Shown here piece after piece: positions 1-10,936 of a stretch of DNA of 64,000 bases. The stretch lies in assembly GCA_904066235.2 (NCBI GenBank), contig CAJFCV020000002.1:4402001-4466000 (forward strand), in the 5' to 3' direction. This stretch comes from Bursaphelenchus xylophilus. Lineage: Eukaryota; Nematoda; Chromadorea; Rhabditida; Aphelenchoididae. The notes beneath the pieces were generated by a model. That model ran no database searches. It was not told where the DNA came from and was given only the letters and a program-made list of their open reading frames with translations. Each line of letters starts with the position of its first letter. Position 1 is the stretch's first letter. The translations under genes and the position numbers were made by a program.

Positions 1-737
1 CGATCTAATAACAGACGGATTAAAATTCGACCTTGACTCATTTAGACCTTGCTTAATAACAATAATAATAACATTACTGATGACTCAATCAACTAATATT
101 AATTTTTCATCCCAAATTTGCATATTCAAAAACTTAATTACGCTCTAATTAGCCTCTTCTCTCGAGTGAACGCAGATTCCTCTTCCAGGATTATCCCAGA
201 GAAACTCTTAACCCAATTTGGCCCCCGATCCCGTAATTAGGGTACCCTATAGAAAAATGGGTCGAAAAAACAAAGGAGGGGAAATTATGGAGAGTTGAAT
301 AATAGACCATGTATATCTGGGTTAAATTGCAGGGTAATCTTACAGAACGAGGACGAGGGAAAGATTAGACAATGACTTTTTGGGATTTGATGGGGAGATC
401 AGGACAAGCTCAACAGATGGTGAATTGCGTAATTTCGTATGAGAATGGGGCTTATTATTCACATTCAGGGCTTAACACAGAATGCATAGCTTTACGCATG
501 ACATTACACCAATTTTGATATACATATGCCCTAAGAAAGCTCTCTAATAGTTACAGTAGCCCTTCCTAAGTCCACTCTCTCTCATAACCACCAATCGCAG
601 GGCGGAAAAACTCATAAAATTTTTATTTACGACCTGCTCCTTCCGTTTCGCATAAACTTAATTAATAAAAGCGCTTTCTTTTCTCTCTCGCTCTCTCAAA
701 AATCAACGCTATCTCACCACTGACAAGATTTTTTGCT
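1..737. other. no gene seen
   Basis: AT-rich sequence at the window edge. I see no coding-like segment with splice sites, no RNA gene and no clear repeat. If the exon-like segment at 738-850 is a real last exon on the minus strand, this stretch would hold its 3' UTR and downstream DNA. Confidence 0.4.
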
Positions 738-850
738 TTACCCGGCACCGTATATCGACGCTAGGACCTCTTTATAACAAACAAAGACCATTATTCCAGG
801 AACCGGAATATCAGTTGATATCAAGTATAATATGTTGATGTTTTGAGGCG
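738..850 (-). CDS. possible terminal exon, TGF-beta C-terminus-like (speculative)
   Basis: This is an exon-like segment, not a whole gene. On the minus strand a very strong acceptor (a long T-rich run ending CCAATCAG) is followed by two bases and 36 codons, then TAA at 738-740. The translation begins PQNINILYL, carries YKEVLASIYGAG and stops. TGF-beta family ligands end in a similar arrangement: a P after the paired Cys, a hydrophobic ...LY strand, then Y-K-x-M-x-V-x-x-C-G-C and one residue before the stop. Here the two C-terminal Cys positions would be Tyr and Ala. The 113-base length allows phase 2-in. It cannot join directly to the exon at 5582-5788 because the phases differ, so at least one exon between them is missing from this model. 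The likeness was judged by eye and could be chance. Confidence 0.25.
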
Positions 851-3800
851 CTGATTGGAAAAAAACAGAAACAATGCTTATCAATTGAACAACTGTGAGA
901 TTATCGATGATGACAGTGCCTGTTTGCGTCATCAGAAAGATATGATAAGTGATATAAGAGCTCTTATATCAAAGTAGGTGGTCATCTGAGGTTATGATAT
1001 CACTGTATCAATATTACCACTACATTGCGGACGATTTAGGATCCCTAGTCAGCTCCAAAATTCATAATAAGACAAGAGATATAAGCGATTCCCTGCCCTA
1101 ATCCCCTAATCTCCATAAACCGCAACTTCCGGCAACTTCCGCTACTTTTTCCTCACACAAATCATCATAAATCACCCCAAACATGATTGCGTCAAAAACA
1201 AACACTAACAACATTCGCTCATTATATTAATGGTCTCGGCGATAGCCCATAAATAACGCCGTTAACGAAAGTTCTCCCTTCCCTTCTGCTCCCCCCACCC
1301 CAATGCAGAGGGGGTTGCGGAGAGAGCGAAGGGGCCTTGGACGGCGCCAACTTGTCAAAAATTTTGCACACTGACATCTCAAAACCCCCCGAAAATCGGC
1401 GATATACGAAAAATGGAGGGTGGAGTGAACGGCGGAAGAGGGGAGAGGGCAGAGAAGAAGAGAAAAAAGGATTTATCGGAATAATAACCGGAATTTTGGA
1501 CAGGGAACGGGTGATAAACAGAATTTGAAAGGGAAAATGACGTTAATCCTCGTTGTGAAGGAAGCAATGATAAAAAAATTCGTGATTTTTGAGATCAATG
1601 GAATTTTCAATTTAGTAGCAAGTGTAATATAAAAAAAAATTATTTTGAATATCAAAAATAAAGTCCGCTGGCCCTCGCGCTCCCTAAATAACGTATTTTC
1701 GCTATTACTTGCCACCTCGGCTCCGCTCTTCCATCTGCATAATTATCATGCTCCAGTAGATGTCATTTGCATGGCTTTCGTAATGCCGAGCTTCCTTTTT
1801 CGGTTGCTAATGCACTTAAAACTCGCTTCCAAATTATTTTTACCCGGCTTTGCGCTGCTTTGAAAGTTGCGTAACCTTTGATGTTTATGGAATACAGTAA
1901 GCTCTCCAAATTTTACTCAAAACATAAGAAGCTCAAGGCGAAACATTGCAAATGTGTACAATAATCTTACAAAAAATCAATAAATTGAAGAGTCATCACA
2001 TTTGAGGTACCTTCCTGTCCAATTTTCCCAGCATACGGTAGCAGAAATTATCTTGACAAAAAATCTCCGATTTTAATTTCACCCTCATCCCTTTCTCTGG
2101 GTTCTCTCGAATTTACGCAGTATCTAAGCCCCGGTCTCGATATGTATTCGCGATTCTTTCTGTTCCTCCGAACACATACTTCCTTTTGATGAAGAAATAT
2201 GGACCTCTAACTGACCACCCCATAACTCATCTTAACCCCCTCCCGATTGTCGTTTAGTGTAAGAAAAGAGGAAAAGAATAGGAAGGAAAGGGTGACATTG
2301 TGTTCTGGGGAAGAAATATTGCCTGGGGCAGATTAAAATGAGGAGATGAAAATTACGGGCAAATTAGGAGAAAAATGAAAATTTAGAAAATTTAATGGGT
2401 CTAAAAGAAATGATCAAGATTTTACCCCTGTATAAAACTTAGTACGTTCCAAAATACGTCACAAAGCTTTATAAAAACTTTCCCAAAAACTCAATTTTTA
2501 CAATCATTTCCCCAAAAAAAATCTCAAGCCCCTATGAAAATTTCTTTTCCCTCAACGAAATAACATCACTTCTTTACAAGAAAAAAGAGGATGCTATGTT
2601 TTTTGAGCGGTTCCAAACAAACTGTCAAATTTCCATCAAAAATCAAAAAAATTGTCAGACTCCGCGTTAAGCCTTTTTTAGAAGGCCTTCGAGGGAAATT
2701 TGGAAAGAACTGTCGGGGTTTTAAAACTTGGGAAGGCACCGAAATTTTAGGGCATGTTATACTAGGTCATTAGATCATGAAAGAACATAGATGGCTACAA
2801 TCAAAAAACATTGAGATTTTAAAAAAACGGATGGCTGAAGGGCCCTAGAAGGCAAGGAAATTTTGAATTGAGACTCTACAAATTTTATTGATGACTAAAA
2901 TACAGCCGAATTTCCCTCGGCAATCTCCACGATAACCCAATAAAGTCGCCGTTTGCACCCAATAAATCTTGGCCCAACACTCCATGACTCAAAATAATAA
3001 ATTCTCCGAAAAGTCCGGCTCTTTTTCCCCCAAATCTACTGACCGCTTTGAGTTGCCCTTTTTTGGAAAACCGAACCCCGTTCCGCACAGAGAATTGAAG
3101 CGAAATTGGGCCAATTCTGTTTCGGTTTACTCAGGACCATCTCAAATTTGTTTTCGGTCAAATAAAAGGGATGAGAGCCACAAAATTGAGGGCGGATCTG
3201 CAATTTGAAGAGGCGATTTTGAAGAGGTCATGGATATTATAATAAAGGTAAAATACGATGCGAAAAAAATATACATCAAAATTTAAAAAATTTGAATGAA
3301 AATTATGACCTTTTGAGTAAAAATTTAGTGCCCAAATTTCATGTTGCAGTAGAAATTTTTGAACTAGTCCCATTAACCCTGTAAAATTTATCTCTTCCCA
3401 TGCCGCGCCAAAAATCAACCTAAAAGAAAACCCCGCCAAAATGAGCTAAATGAAGATGAAGATCACCCGCTGACATCATTCCAATGTCAATTAAATATGG
3501 CTCAACATGTAAATTAAGCTTTGGAATATTAAAAAATACAAAAATTTAATTTGCGCAAGATTTAAAATCTCCCACCGTATATTAAAAAATTGTCATCCTA
3601 AATTTCCAAGCCATATTCTTGGCACTAGCCCCAAGTTGCCTCAAATTGCGCCTTTCAAAAATTCCCCAAGTCATTTATCGCGTGCAAATCCCTCTGCCCG
3701 CGAAGACTTTTTCGGTTGGCCATGCCACTCAAGTTGAGCCTAATTAAGCAGCTGACCGCTGACAGTCTCCGGATAATAGGGGTTGCGTCCACTAAACATT

Positions 3801-5581
3801 TACAAAGTTTTGGGTTATAAATAATTGGCATCCGGGAAAGAAAATATGAATTTCTAATTTTTTGGAAATGCAAATAGAGTTGGGTCGTCGGATATTTGCA
3901 TAAAGGATAATAGAGCCTTTCAGGAAGGAGAGATAAAATTTTCGAGACAAAATTGGGTCAGAATGACCCACTTTTTTGGAATTCTTCTATTTTTAGGAAA
4001 TAATTTGGAGATTCAAAAATTCGATAAAATCGATCTATAAACGTTGATAGCTGACATTTTGTATACTGACACAACTCTCTGATCCATGGGCTTTCTATTG
4101 GAAACAATTTTCGGCCCAATCCGACCAGAACTTCAAAGAAATTCCGCTTTGAACTTGTACTCATCTTTAACATCGTTTAATATCCCCGATCTCCAAAAAA
4201 TACCTAACAGAATAGTCATAAAAGACGAATCAAACAAGTAATCAGACTAATTGCACCTATCCTCCATTCATCATCCATAAATTTCCCCTCTAATGCCCTA
4301 AGGCACCTAATTATTGTAAATTAATTAACGGCCCATAAATTTGGCCTAATGTGAACCCAAACCCATAAAACAAAAAATAAATGGGCGAGGCAGGGTGGAA
4401 AAAGTTTTGGGAGGGCCGGCGATTCGCCCGGAGGGCCTGTCCGAATCGGATATCCCCTACTCTGTCTTCATCAAAAAACAACCAAGTTTATTCGCAATGA
4501 TGAACTGGCGTTTCGGCCCGAAGGACCGGGATTGAAACAATCTCCGGGATTTTATCGCAATATCTTTCGAAGGTTTTTTGGGATTACGGTAAATTTTAGA
4601 GTGTTACATCATCCAAAAAATATTTTTTATTACTTGGGAAACACAAAAAGTATAAGCTTTGATTTTTTTCGATTTTTGCAAATCGCGCTGTGCAGAAACG
4701 GTTGAGACGCAAGGCCTTGCAATTCGAAAAATCTCGGAAAAAACTTTTCTGTGATCATGTAAACGCTCGAAAATTTAAAGATTATGAACATCGCAAACTT
4801 TCCAACCGCGCTATGCAGAAATGGCCAAACTCTGAAAAAATTCTAAAATATCAAAAATTTTTTCTGATTTCTTAAAAAATCCAAATTCTCGAGTGCAAAA
4901 CATGGACTTCAGCCTCGAAAAGCGTTCAAATAAATTGAGAGAATAAAATTTGGATCACCCAATCCCTCATTTCCGTCTTTTGGAGGCCGATTTGGCGTGT
5001 ACTCCATCAATCGCCGCAGGGATTGTCCCTTTGATATCTGTGTTTGCAAAAAACGGCCGAAAATTAAAGTTTATGTACGTTTAGAAAAAATATTAGTCAT
5101 TTCGGCAAATATTTTTTTAAAAGACCAAATTTGTAAAAAGTACTATTTACGGCTCAAGAGTTGTTAGATAACCCAATTTCCTTTCTAAAATAGCTCTTGT
5201 CCCAAGCCCAATGTTTATCTGATCAAAAATTGCAATTTGGGAGATTTCTCGTGTCATTGTCGCCTCTTTTTCACCCCTCCCAAACTCAATTTGGTCCCGG
5301 GGGAGGATCGGCGGGGATTTGGCTTTAAATTTACTTTCAAATGCCGGGGAAGTGACTTTTATCGCATTCAGAGGGGCGCAAAATTACGCAAAAATTTTAG
5401 GTTATCGATTGAAAATGGACTTTGAGATCAAGAGAAACTAAAATTCCAATATTTCTTTTGGAATCAAAGATGTCTTTAAGACGAACTTTTCTGTGAAAAA
5501 TTCAAGAAAATATTTTTTTCAAGGCTTTCTAAAATTGTCCCTAGAACCAGTAAAAGTTTTAAAAAATCGTTTCGAACTTAC
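851..5581. other. long stretch without a supported gene (possible intron)
   Basis: AT-rich with scattered GC-richer patches (about 3.7, 4.4 and 5.3 kb). No segment has both a good coding frame and paired splice sites. The motif CGCGCT-n-TGCAGAAA occurs near 4684 and 4806 and again near 61028 inside an inverted-repeat element, so old repeat debris is likely around 4.65-4.85 kb. If the flanking exon-like segments belong to one minus-strand gene, this is mostly intron. Confidence 0.4.
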
Positions 5582-5788
5582 GTGGTATTGTAATCCCCAT
5601 AGACGACATCATAATCGCCAGCGGGCTCGATGAACAGATCATCGTCCAGGGGCATGCTAATGGGGCGGGTCCGGTTCCGATCCTTTTTCCGATGCTTCCG
5701 CCGGGCGTTGTTCTTCTTTTTCTTGCTATTCAAATTCGATTTTCTCGGTTTGGTGGGTACAATTACGTCTCTGGCCACTTCCAACGGT
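5582..5788 (-). CDS. internal exon, basic then acidic/Tyr-rich; unassigned gene
   Basis: A 207-base exon-like segment bounded on the minus strand by an acceptor (CCAAAAACAG) and a consensus donor (GTAAGTTC). It enters after two bases of a split codon and leaves with two bases. The open frame has 68 full codons. Its first part is very basic (KKKKNN, RRKHRKKDRNR), which would suit proprotein-convertase cleavage or heparan sulphate binding. It is followed by RPISMPLDDDLFIEPAG and a Tyr/Asp-rich end (DYDVVYGDYNTT). The FIEPAG-DY segment loosely recalls W-I-I-A-P-x-G-Y of TGF-beta family mature domains, with Tyr where the C-x-G-x-C cysteines would be. That assignment is speculative; the exon call itself is firmer. 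Neighbouring exons of the gene were not found with confidence. Confidence 0.45.
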
Positions 5789-6589
5789 CTGTTTTTGGAG
5801 AAATCTTGATCAAATTTGATGGTTTGAGGAATCGAGGAGGGGTGATTTAGTGTGTGGAAGGATCCTGAAAGGGTGACTCGTCAATGCAATCAAGAAAATT
5901 GCTAATAATCGTGTTTAAAAACCGAATCATCATGTTTCTATTACGTAAGATGCTATCTTTCAATTTCTGTTTTGCAACTGAAGGCTCTACAGTAACTCAG
6001 GAGTATAATATTGCTGCAAAGACTAGTTTTTTTTAAACAATGGCCAGAATATTTCAGAATTGATAAACGCTCTATTTAGAGTATAAAGGCAAAATTTAAA
6101 GAAAAACGAATACTCAGAAGTGAGAAAATCTGACGATTTGTCGTCAGATGCCTAGTACAACACAAAGGTTGCTTTTTTCAATATTTTTTACATTCAACTT
6201 CCTCTGAAAACTTGCAAAACAAACAAAAGACAACATAACATGCTCCAAATCCCTATGATATTAAATCCCGGCCATATCGAAAATACCTAAAAACTGCATT
6301 CCCCATTTCCACCTCCATCATCGCCGGAAATGTCCCGCAAATGTCGGTATCCCCAAAAAACAAGGCCATCCCTTCGTTTCACATTATTTTCGGTACTCTT
6401 TATTCCATTATGTCCTTATATGCGCGCATCCACCGATAATGAAGGTATTTAGCGCCTTTTATAACGGATATGACAAATGGTAAAAGGGAGAGGACAAAGG
6501 AAAGGAAGCGGTGTTCGAATTGAGGTCAAAAGCAGATTGGCTCAAATTTGGGGAAAGGGGAATATAGAGGGACGGGAATATGGAAAAAT

Positions 6590-7194
6590 ATTAGGCGTAG
6601 AAGTATGATCGTGCCGTTTTCCGGCCCATTATTTCAATCAAAACAAAAAATTTTTACACTAAACCTTATCCAATTTTATATTCTATTATTAATTCCGAGG
6701 GGAAAATTCTCTCTGGATCCTTCACAATTGTTCCAAACTGAGTGAAGCTCCTTTATGCAAGACGTGTAACATCACAACTAGCTTTTCTTGCGCACCGGCA
6801 TCATTTTGTTTGCAATAATCTCCATATTCAAATTTCTTATATGGGTTGGAAAATCACGGGATTTGAAACGATGAACCCTTTTCCGACGGATTTTTTTTAC
6901 AGTGCACAACCACAGTAAGCTTCTGTAAGCGTTCCATGCGTCGACGGCGCTTTTGCTCACATTACATGTATAGAGAAAAATTTCCCGCAAATGGCATTTT
7001 TCTGGGACGAAAGTTGGTCATCTTTGAAGCTTTATAAAACCCGCTATTCTAAACCTAACCACACGAAGCCTATATCGATAGACAGCGTTTTCAACGTTCT
7101 TTCAGACGATATCAACAGATGCACCAAAACTTTAACTCTACCTGTAAAAAAGGCGCAACTAAAAAAACGGCACGGTCATACTTCTACGCCTAAT
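6590..7194. mobile_element. inverted-repeat element (MITE-like), about 605 bp
   Basis: The left end reads ATTAGGCGTAGAAGTATGAT and continues CGTGCCGTTTT. The right end is its reverse complement with one or two mismatches over about 32 bases. Between the ends lie two divergent open frames of about 70 codons, neither recognised. Length and terminal repeats fit a non-autonomous DNA transposon. A target-site duplication is not clear. A 13 of 14 match to the terminal motif also occurs near 26680, which may be a fragment or chance. Confidence 0.6.
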
Positions 7195-7272
7195 AGTTGT
7201 AAAATTCTTTAGTTAAGTTAGGCATTATAGATTACATAACCAAACGGTAAAATATGCAATTTGAGGAGTGTA

Positions 7273-7502
7273 CAGCTACTTTTGAATCGCACTTTTAACG
7301 GCTCGGGCAACGAAACGTCAAAAATTTTTTGTGTTTCCTGCTGGAAACAAAGCAAAATTGCAAAAAGTACAATAGTAATTATATATTAGTACACATTTAG
7401 AATGTACCAGAATTCTTCCCTGTTGTTATTGGAATAATAGCCAAAGGAATTTTCTGGACATTTTGTCTCACAATTCATAAAACAGCGGTTAAAAAGTAGC
7501 TG
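7273..7502. mobile_element. short TIR element with TA target duplication
   Basis: The ends are CAGCTACTTTT and AAAAGTAGCTG, each flanked by TA (7271-7272 and 7503-7504). A 230-base unit with terminal inverted repeats and a TA duplication is typical of a Tc1/mariner-type MITE. It has no coding capacity. It lies only about 80 bases from the element ending at 7194. Confidence 0.55.
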
Positions 7503-7504
7503 TA

Positions 7505-9546
7505 CCGGCCTTCTTAAACCTCCACATTCAAAAATAAAAACGAAACACATCTTCTAGATAATCCTCCAATTGCTTCTAGAAACTCTCGTCCTTTCACCCC
7601 AGCAACATCAAATCCAAATTCCCCTTTACATCTGCTAGTGCTAGGATAAGAAAAGAACACACGAAAAATGAAATTTAATCAAAAAGTGCCGTGAAACCCC
7701 CCTTAAAACACGAACAAAAAAGCGGCTTCGTGCCGAGAAATAAATAAATAGTACGAGGATAAGGAGAAGATACGTCGTATTTACATAACATTACATGAAT
7801 GGCCGGGTTAATTGAGGGAAAATGATGGACACGAAAGCTGAATTTACTAAAAAAAGCAAAATTTTTTTTAAAATTAAGTTATGAGTAGCAAAGTAAAAAA
7901 TTGAGACAGTAATTCATAGAAATTGGGGCTATTATATTTTGATGGTCACTCCCCATTTTCCCGGGTTTCTCGCTAATGACCTCCTTGTTTTTTCTCCGGC
8001 TTACCCTCAAGAGCAAGATGATGAGGCTATTCAGTTGGATGAACATATAATACTAATCCTCTACTATTGCAAGGTCGGGGAAACGAGTTAATCTGGGGTC
8101 AGCCGAAATTTTCGAAACTGATTTTTTATCCGATTTTGCAACAAAGATGAAATTTTTGAGGTTGTAAAGATATGGATGAAAAAATGACAAAATAGTCGTA
8201 GTAATTTTTTATACTATGTATAAAGATAGCATTTTTTATATCGTATAAAAATTCAATTTTTTCCAAGTGGCATTTGAAACCATAAAAAAAGAGACGTTCT
8301 TTTGTCGAGCCTACTCTCTCATTTTACGTGATTTCTTGCAAAATGTTTTTAAACGTCCAGGCTAAGCATAACCGAAGATTTTAAGGATCGCAATCCACTT
8401 TTGGGTACAAAAGAGTTTGTTTTTCAGATCATCATTTGCAACAAAAATATAACCCTTTCAAACAATGTCGCAGTTTACCTCCAGCTATCTGTTATTAGCG
8501 CTTCCTCGCACCCCAGAACATCCTTTTCTTTTTCACATAATATCCGCTAATTAGCCTCTGAAAATTAGTGATCAAACAAGCTCATTATTGCGCGAAACCC
8601 CTAGAGTGCCAAATGTTACGTAATGGAATAATGGAAGGCGGATTACGCGGGTAATACAGGATGGGAAGAACGGAAAAGAAATGGATCAAATGCGCAACAA
8701 TAGGCTTTGTGATAAAAGCAAGGACTTGAATTGTAAAATACATGTGATCCTAATCAGGCATCATCGTAAAATAGTCAAAAATCTCCGTAAAAACGAAGAA
8801 TCCCCTCAAAATTTCATATATTCGCCGATCAAAGACCGACTTCCTCCGTTTCCCACCAACTCTTGCATTTTCCAACCCACAAAAGATTAAAAAATCACTT
8901 ACAGTTCTTCCAAAGTTCCCTCTCAAAGAGTAGTCAGTCAATAACGTAACTGAAAACTATATATTCCGCTTTTGGCGAGGGCTCTTTTGCGGGTGTTCGT
9001 CTTGTGCAGACAGGGTTTTATCTTGGTCCGATTAATCGGATTATTATCCACTTCGACCGGACGGTTCCCCTCACATTTCGAGCGGTATTCCGGTTGAAGT
9101 TTGGCGAAGGGCGAAAGGGAAACGGAGTGGACATTGTGTCAGTTTTACATAGAAGGAGTGAGTGGATTAGACGGGGGATTTTATCAGTTTGAGTAAGGCT
9201 GGACGAGGATTAATTTACAGTGGAATTGATCAAGATGCGAGCATATATGTATGTAAAACTTTAGAAACTAGCAATAATCTTTGTCAAGCGTTTTCCAAGG
9301 CTTCTGTGAGAGTTTCAGTTGGTGCTTTGCATAAATTATTGAGATCTTAAAGCTGAATCTTTAATGACGCAGGTCCTACAATGGCGCATCTGATCCAGCC
9401 GCTCTAAAAGTGCAACTTTGTATGCAGGAAAAATCAAAAATACCGCAAAATGCCTCCTTTCTCTGATCAAAAGAGCACTGCCTTTAAGAGACCGCCTTTT
9501 GTTTCACAAAGTGAAAAATGCATCCCCATGTTTCCAAATCAAAAGC
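7505..9546. other. no gene seen
   Basis: AT-rich DNA without coding-like exons. Open frames of about 60-70 codons (8.7-9.2 kb) have no splice context or recognisable composition. The last 130 bases (from about 9415) show diverged similarity to the sequence beyond the right arm of the next palindrome, so that element may once have extended this far. Confidence 0.4.
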
Positions 9547-10936
9547 CGCGCACAGCATTCCGAACTTTTTTCGCCGCCGATCGGTGTCCAAAAAAATGAA
9601 AAATTAAAAAGTGCACATTACATTTTCATGTGTGTAAGGGTAGCCAGAAGAGATACCGGCAAAAACAAAAACTCTTTATGTAGAGTAATCAATTTCCTTT
9701 CAGAGTATGTAAGTATTGTCTTCAGGTTGTCCGCTACCTTTGAGAAAATCGTCACTAAAAAAATGGAAATTTCGATTTTGAATGCCAAAAAAATGTACTT
9801 TCTTGGGGCCGCCAAAAAAGATGTTGGAGTCTATCGTAAAGAGAATTTCAAGGGCTACAACATATTAAAATTTCAAGATTTTTGTGGGGGTTTGAGTCAA
9901 GTTAGAGTGAAAAAACACTTGATTTTGCACTTTTTCTTGATTTATTTGCACTTTTAGTGCAAAAATAAAAAACCATCCGTGGGCGATGGAATCTGTGTGT
10001 CATGTCGGATATGCATGCCAAACATGAAGCTTCGCCGACGCTCCGGAGTCGCTGAATATCCGTTTAAATACGAAACCTTAGAGTACTATTTCTATTGTTT
10101 GAAGTCGCTTTATCTGCTCCAAGATACCTTTTGATCAAAAGTATATTGTCTATATACAGTGTATAACAACTTCTTATCATTTACTCACGATATATTTTTT
10201 TCATTTCGAAAATTGAATTTGGCAGAAAATCCTTCCCAGAGCCAATTTTTGATGTTGCAACACCAATTAAATTAACCGCCAATCTGAGTTAGACTTTTGC
10301 AACTAAGTCGTTATGCAGTTGTTATACACTGTATACACACAATATATTTTTGATAGAAGGGATCTTGGAGCACATAAAGCGATTTCAAACGACAGAAATA
10401 GTACTCTAAGGTTTCGTATTTAAACGGATATTCAGCGACTCCGGAGCGTCGGCGAAGCTTCATGTTTGGCATGCATATCCGACATGACACACAGATTCCA
10501 TCGCCCACGGATGGTTTTTTATTTTTGCACTAAAAGTGCAAATAAATCAAGAAAAGTGCAAAATCAAGTGTTTTTTCACTCTAACTTGACTCAAACCCCA
10601 CAAAAATCTTGAAATTTTAATATGTTGTAGCCCTTGAAATTCTCTTTACGATAGACTCCAACATCTTTTTGGCGGCCTCAAGAAAGTACATTTTTTGGCA
10701 TTCAAAATCGAAATTTCCATTTTTTAGTGACGATTTTCTCAAAGGTAGCGGACAACCTGAAGACAATACTTACATACTCTGAAAGGAAATTGATTACTCT
10801 ACATAAAGAGTTTTTGTTTTTGCCGGTATCTCTTCTGGCTACCCTTACACACATGAAAATGTAATGTGCACTTTTTAATTTTTCATTTTTTTGGACACCG
10901 ATCGGCGGCGAAAAAAGTTCGGAATGCTGTGCCGCG
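9547..10936. mobile_element. large foldback (palindromic) element, arms about 0.62 kb
   Basis: Bases 9547-10170 and 10318-10936 are near-perfect reverse complements, separated by about 147 bases. Matching landmarks include ACTCCGGAGCGTCGGCGAAGC in one arm and its complement in the other. More diverged matching continues outward to roughly 9415 and 11025, with a gap in one arm, so true ends and any target duplication are uncertain. A 179-codon frame in the left arm (9418-9957) is low in quality and is not called. The element is likely a foldback or long-TIR non-autonomous transposon. If transcribed it would form long double-stranded RNA. Confidence 0.75.

Noticed and set aside
3720..3800. Candidate middle exon for the TGF-beta-like gene
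   Set aside because: The phases would fit both neighbours, but the donor is poor and the segment is too short to hold the expected central part of the domain.
9418..9957. 179-codon open frame on the plus strand
   Set aside because: It lies mainly in the left arm of the palindrome, the mirrored copy is broken, and its composition is Lys/Phe-rich as expected of AT-rich DNA.
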